Positions 13,344 to 14,313 of a DNA stretch of 14,313 nucleotides are shown piece by piece; positions within the stretch are counted from its first letter, which is position 1, and each line of letters starts with the position of its first letter. A program made the translations under genes and the position numbers. The DNA lies in assembly GCA_011371465.1 (NCBI GenBank), contig DRQL01000138.1, forward strand, positions 1 through 14,313, written 5' to 3'. The stretch is from Gammaproteobacteria bacterium. GTDB taxonomy: Bacteria; Pseudomonadota; Gammaproteobacteria; DSM-19610. The notes under the pieces were generated by a model. It ran no database searches. It saw nothing but the letters and a program-made list of their open reading frames with translations, and was not told the DNA's origin.

Positions 13344-14313
13344 CTAGAAATCCGCCCGGTATCCCAGGCTGATAAACCAGGCCGAAGAATCCTGCGTCTG
13401 GTCAGTGAAGTCCTGCGTCGACCACTCACCACCACCCTCCAGCTCAAAACGATACCGCTTGCGCCACCGGTAATCGATGCGCAGCGAGGGCGCGGCCGTC
13501 CACTGCGTCGAATTGTTATTGCTGTTGTCACGGTAATCGAGCCGGAACTTGGGGTTGATGCGCCAGACCGTCTGTATCGGGTAGCGTGTATCCAGGGTCA
13601 GGGAACTGATATTGCTGGTGCTGGTGTCGGAATACCGCAAACCCAGCACGCTGATGTCACCGTTTTTAACGAGGTTGCTGCCGATCAGCTGCAGGTTGTA
13701 GAAATACTCGTTACCGGTACCCGGTACCGCGTCCACACCGCCTGAACTGTTGGTTCCGGACAGCCTTGAGGCCGTCACGTCACCGCTGACCTGCAGCTTG
13801 TCGTTGAACGGGTGTGAAGCACCCAGCGTCAGTGTGGTGACATCGGCGGTGCGGTCTTCAGCCAGTTGCCGGATCTGGTCCTTGCTCAGGCTGTTCAGCA
13901 GATCGTCGAGCGACACCAGGGTCTGTCCCTGCAGGGCATTGGTCGTCGTCAGGATCGGGCTGTTGCGGTAGTCCACAGATGCATTGATCGTGGTGCGGTC
14001 CGGGAGGGTCCAGGTGCCCAGCAGAATCAGCGTGTTCAGTGAGTCATAGGAGATATCATAATCGACAAAACTGAGCAGGGACCGAACCGGGTCGAAATAA
14101 CGCACCTCGCCGCCGATGGCACGGCGGTCGAGGATGCCATCGTTCTGCTGCTCGATGAAAAAGGCTTCAAAGTCCCAGGCATTGGCGAAGGTACCCAGGT
14201 CGGCACTGACTCCGTAGAGGTAACGGTCGGTCTTCAGGGAATCGCGGGTGGAGAACACGGGATAACCTGCCACTCCGTTGAGCGTCAGCCAGTCCGTAAG
14301 CTGGTATCCCAAC
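13344..14313 (-). CDS. Outer-membrane beta-barrel protein, C-terminal part (N-terminus beyond window)
   Basis: About 322 residues are visible, ending GYRADF at the TAG at 13344-13346. The open frame runs off the right edge; the first codon seen is TTG, which I read as an internal Leu and not a start. The sequence shows repeated amphipathic strands rich in Tyr, Trp, Asp and Ser, with turns such as DSLKTDRY, NNNSTQW and TNSSGG. It ends in the C-terminal Phe of outer-membrane barrels. A helical-looking insert, LVSLDDLLNSLSKDQIRQLA, lies near the middle, before a segment reading TLTLGASHPFNDKLQVSGDV. I do not recognise the family. The N-terminal region, which might carry a signal peptide or repeats such as TPR, is outside the window. 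It converges on the PilZ gene; a functional link is not shown. Confidence 0.72.
   Translation of the reverse strand, partial: LGYQLTDWLTLNGVAGYPVFSTRDSLKTDRYLYGVSADLGTFANAWDFEAFFIEQQNDGILDRRAIGGEVRYFDPVRSLLSFVDYDISYDSLNTLILLGTWTLPDRTTINASVDYRNSPILTTTNALQGQTLVSLDDLLNSLSKDQIRQLAEDRTADVTTLTLGASHPFNDKLQVSGDVTASRLSGTNSSGGVDAVPGTGNEYFYNLQLIGSNLVKNGDISVLGLRYSDTSTSNISSLTLDTRYPIQTVWRINPKFRLDYRDNSNNNSTQWTAAPSLRIDYRWRKRYRFELEGGGEWSTQDFTDQTQDSSAWFISLGYRADF

Overview
The window is GC-rich, densely coded chromosomal DNA from a Gram-negative bacterium, most likely a gammaproteobacterium. The main evidence is the order comEC - exbB - exbD - msbA - lpxK - ycaR - kdsB, which matches the lipid A/Kdo neighbourhoods of Escherichia and Pseudomonas. 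A lipid A flippase, a Kdo-activating enzyme and two outer-membrane beta-barrels confirm an LPS-bearing diderm. The species cannot be named from this sequence alone.

Layout. (1) 1-267, minus strand: the N-terminal 89 residues of PurT, cut by the window edge. (2) 268-503: a 141-bp imperfect palindromic MITE-like element followed by a short 20-bp palindrome. (3) 504-1127, minus: a lytic transglycosylase lipoprotein. (4) 1128-1276: two inverted REP-type hairpins (REPIN-like). (5) 1277-2032, minus: an outer-membrane barrel of the TIGR04219 type, divergent from comEC. (6) 2148-9319, plus: comEC, then a tightly coupled run exbB-exbD-msbA-lpxK-ycaR-kdsB. (7) 9341-9610, minus: an unrecognised 89-residue protein converging on kdsB. 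(8) 9611-9987, non-coding: a second copy of the MITE-like element, an AT-only tract and a second short palindrome. (9) 9988-12561, minus: an alpha-glucan phosphorylase. (10) 12562-12855: a divergent regulatory region with a perfect FNR/CRP-family-like dyad. (11) 12856-13326, plus: a PilZ protein. (12) 13344-14313, minus: the C-terminal part of an outer-membrane beta-barrel, cut by the window edge.

How the genes fit together. MsbA flips lipid A-core across the inner membrane. LpxK adds the 4'-phosphate to lipid A. KdsB activates Kdo for the inner core. ExbB/ExbD form a proton-driven motor at the head of the run. Four of the five gene junctions in this run overlap by 4 or 8 nt, suggesting translational coupling. 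The phosphorylase releases glucose-1-phosphate from storage glucan, and the FNR-like dyad upstream suggests, without proving, oxygen- or redox-linked control.

I do not see an undescribed defence, mobile or biosynthetic system. Most of the window is conserved housekeeping. The items most worth a second look are the paired repeats at 302-480 and 9730-9938 with exchanged arms, the dyad at 12691-12708, the 89-residue orphan at 9341-9610, and the PilZ protein with an unexplained C-terminal tail. No RNA genes, CRISPR arrays or insertion sequences were found.
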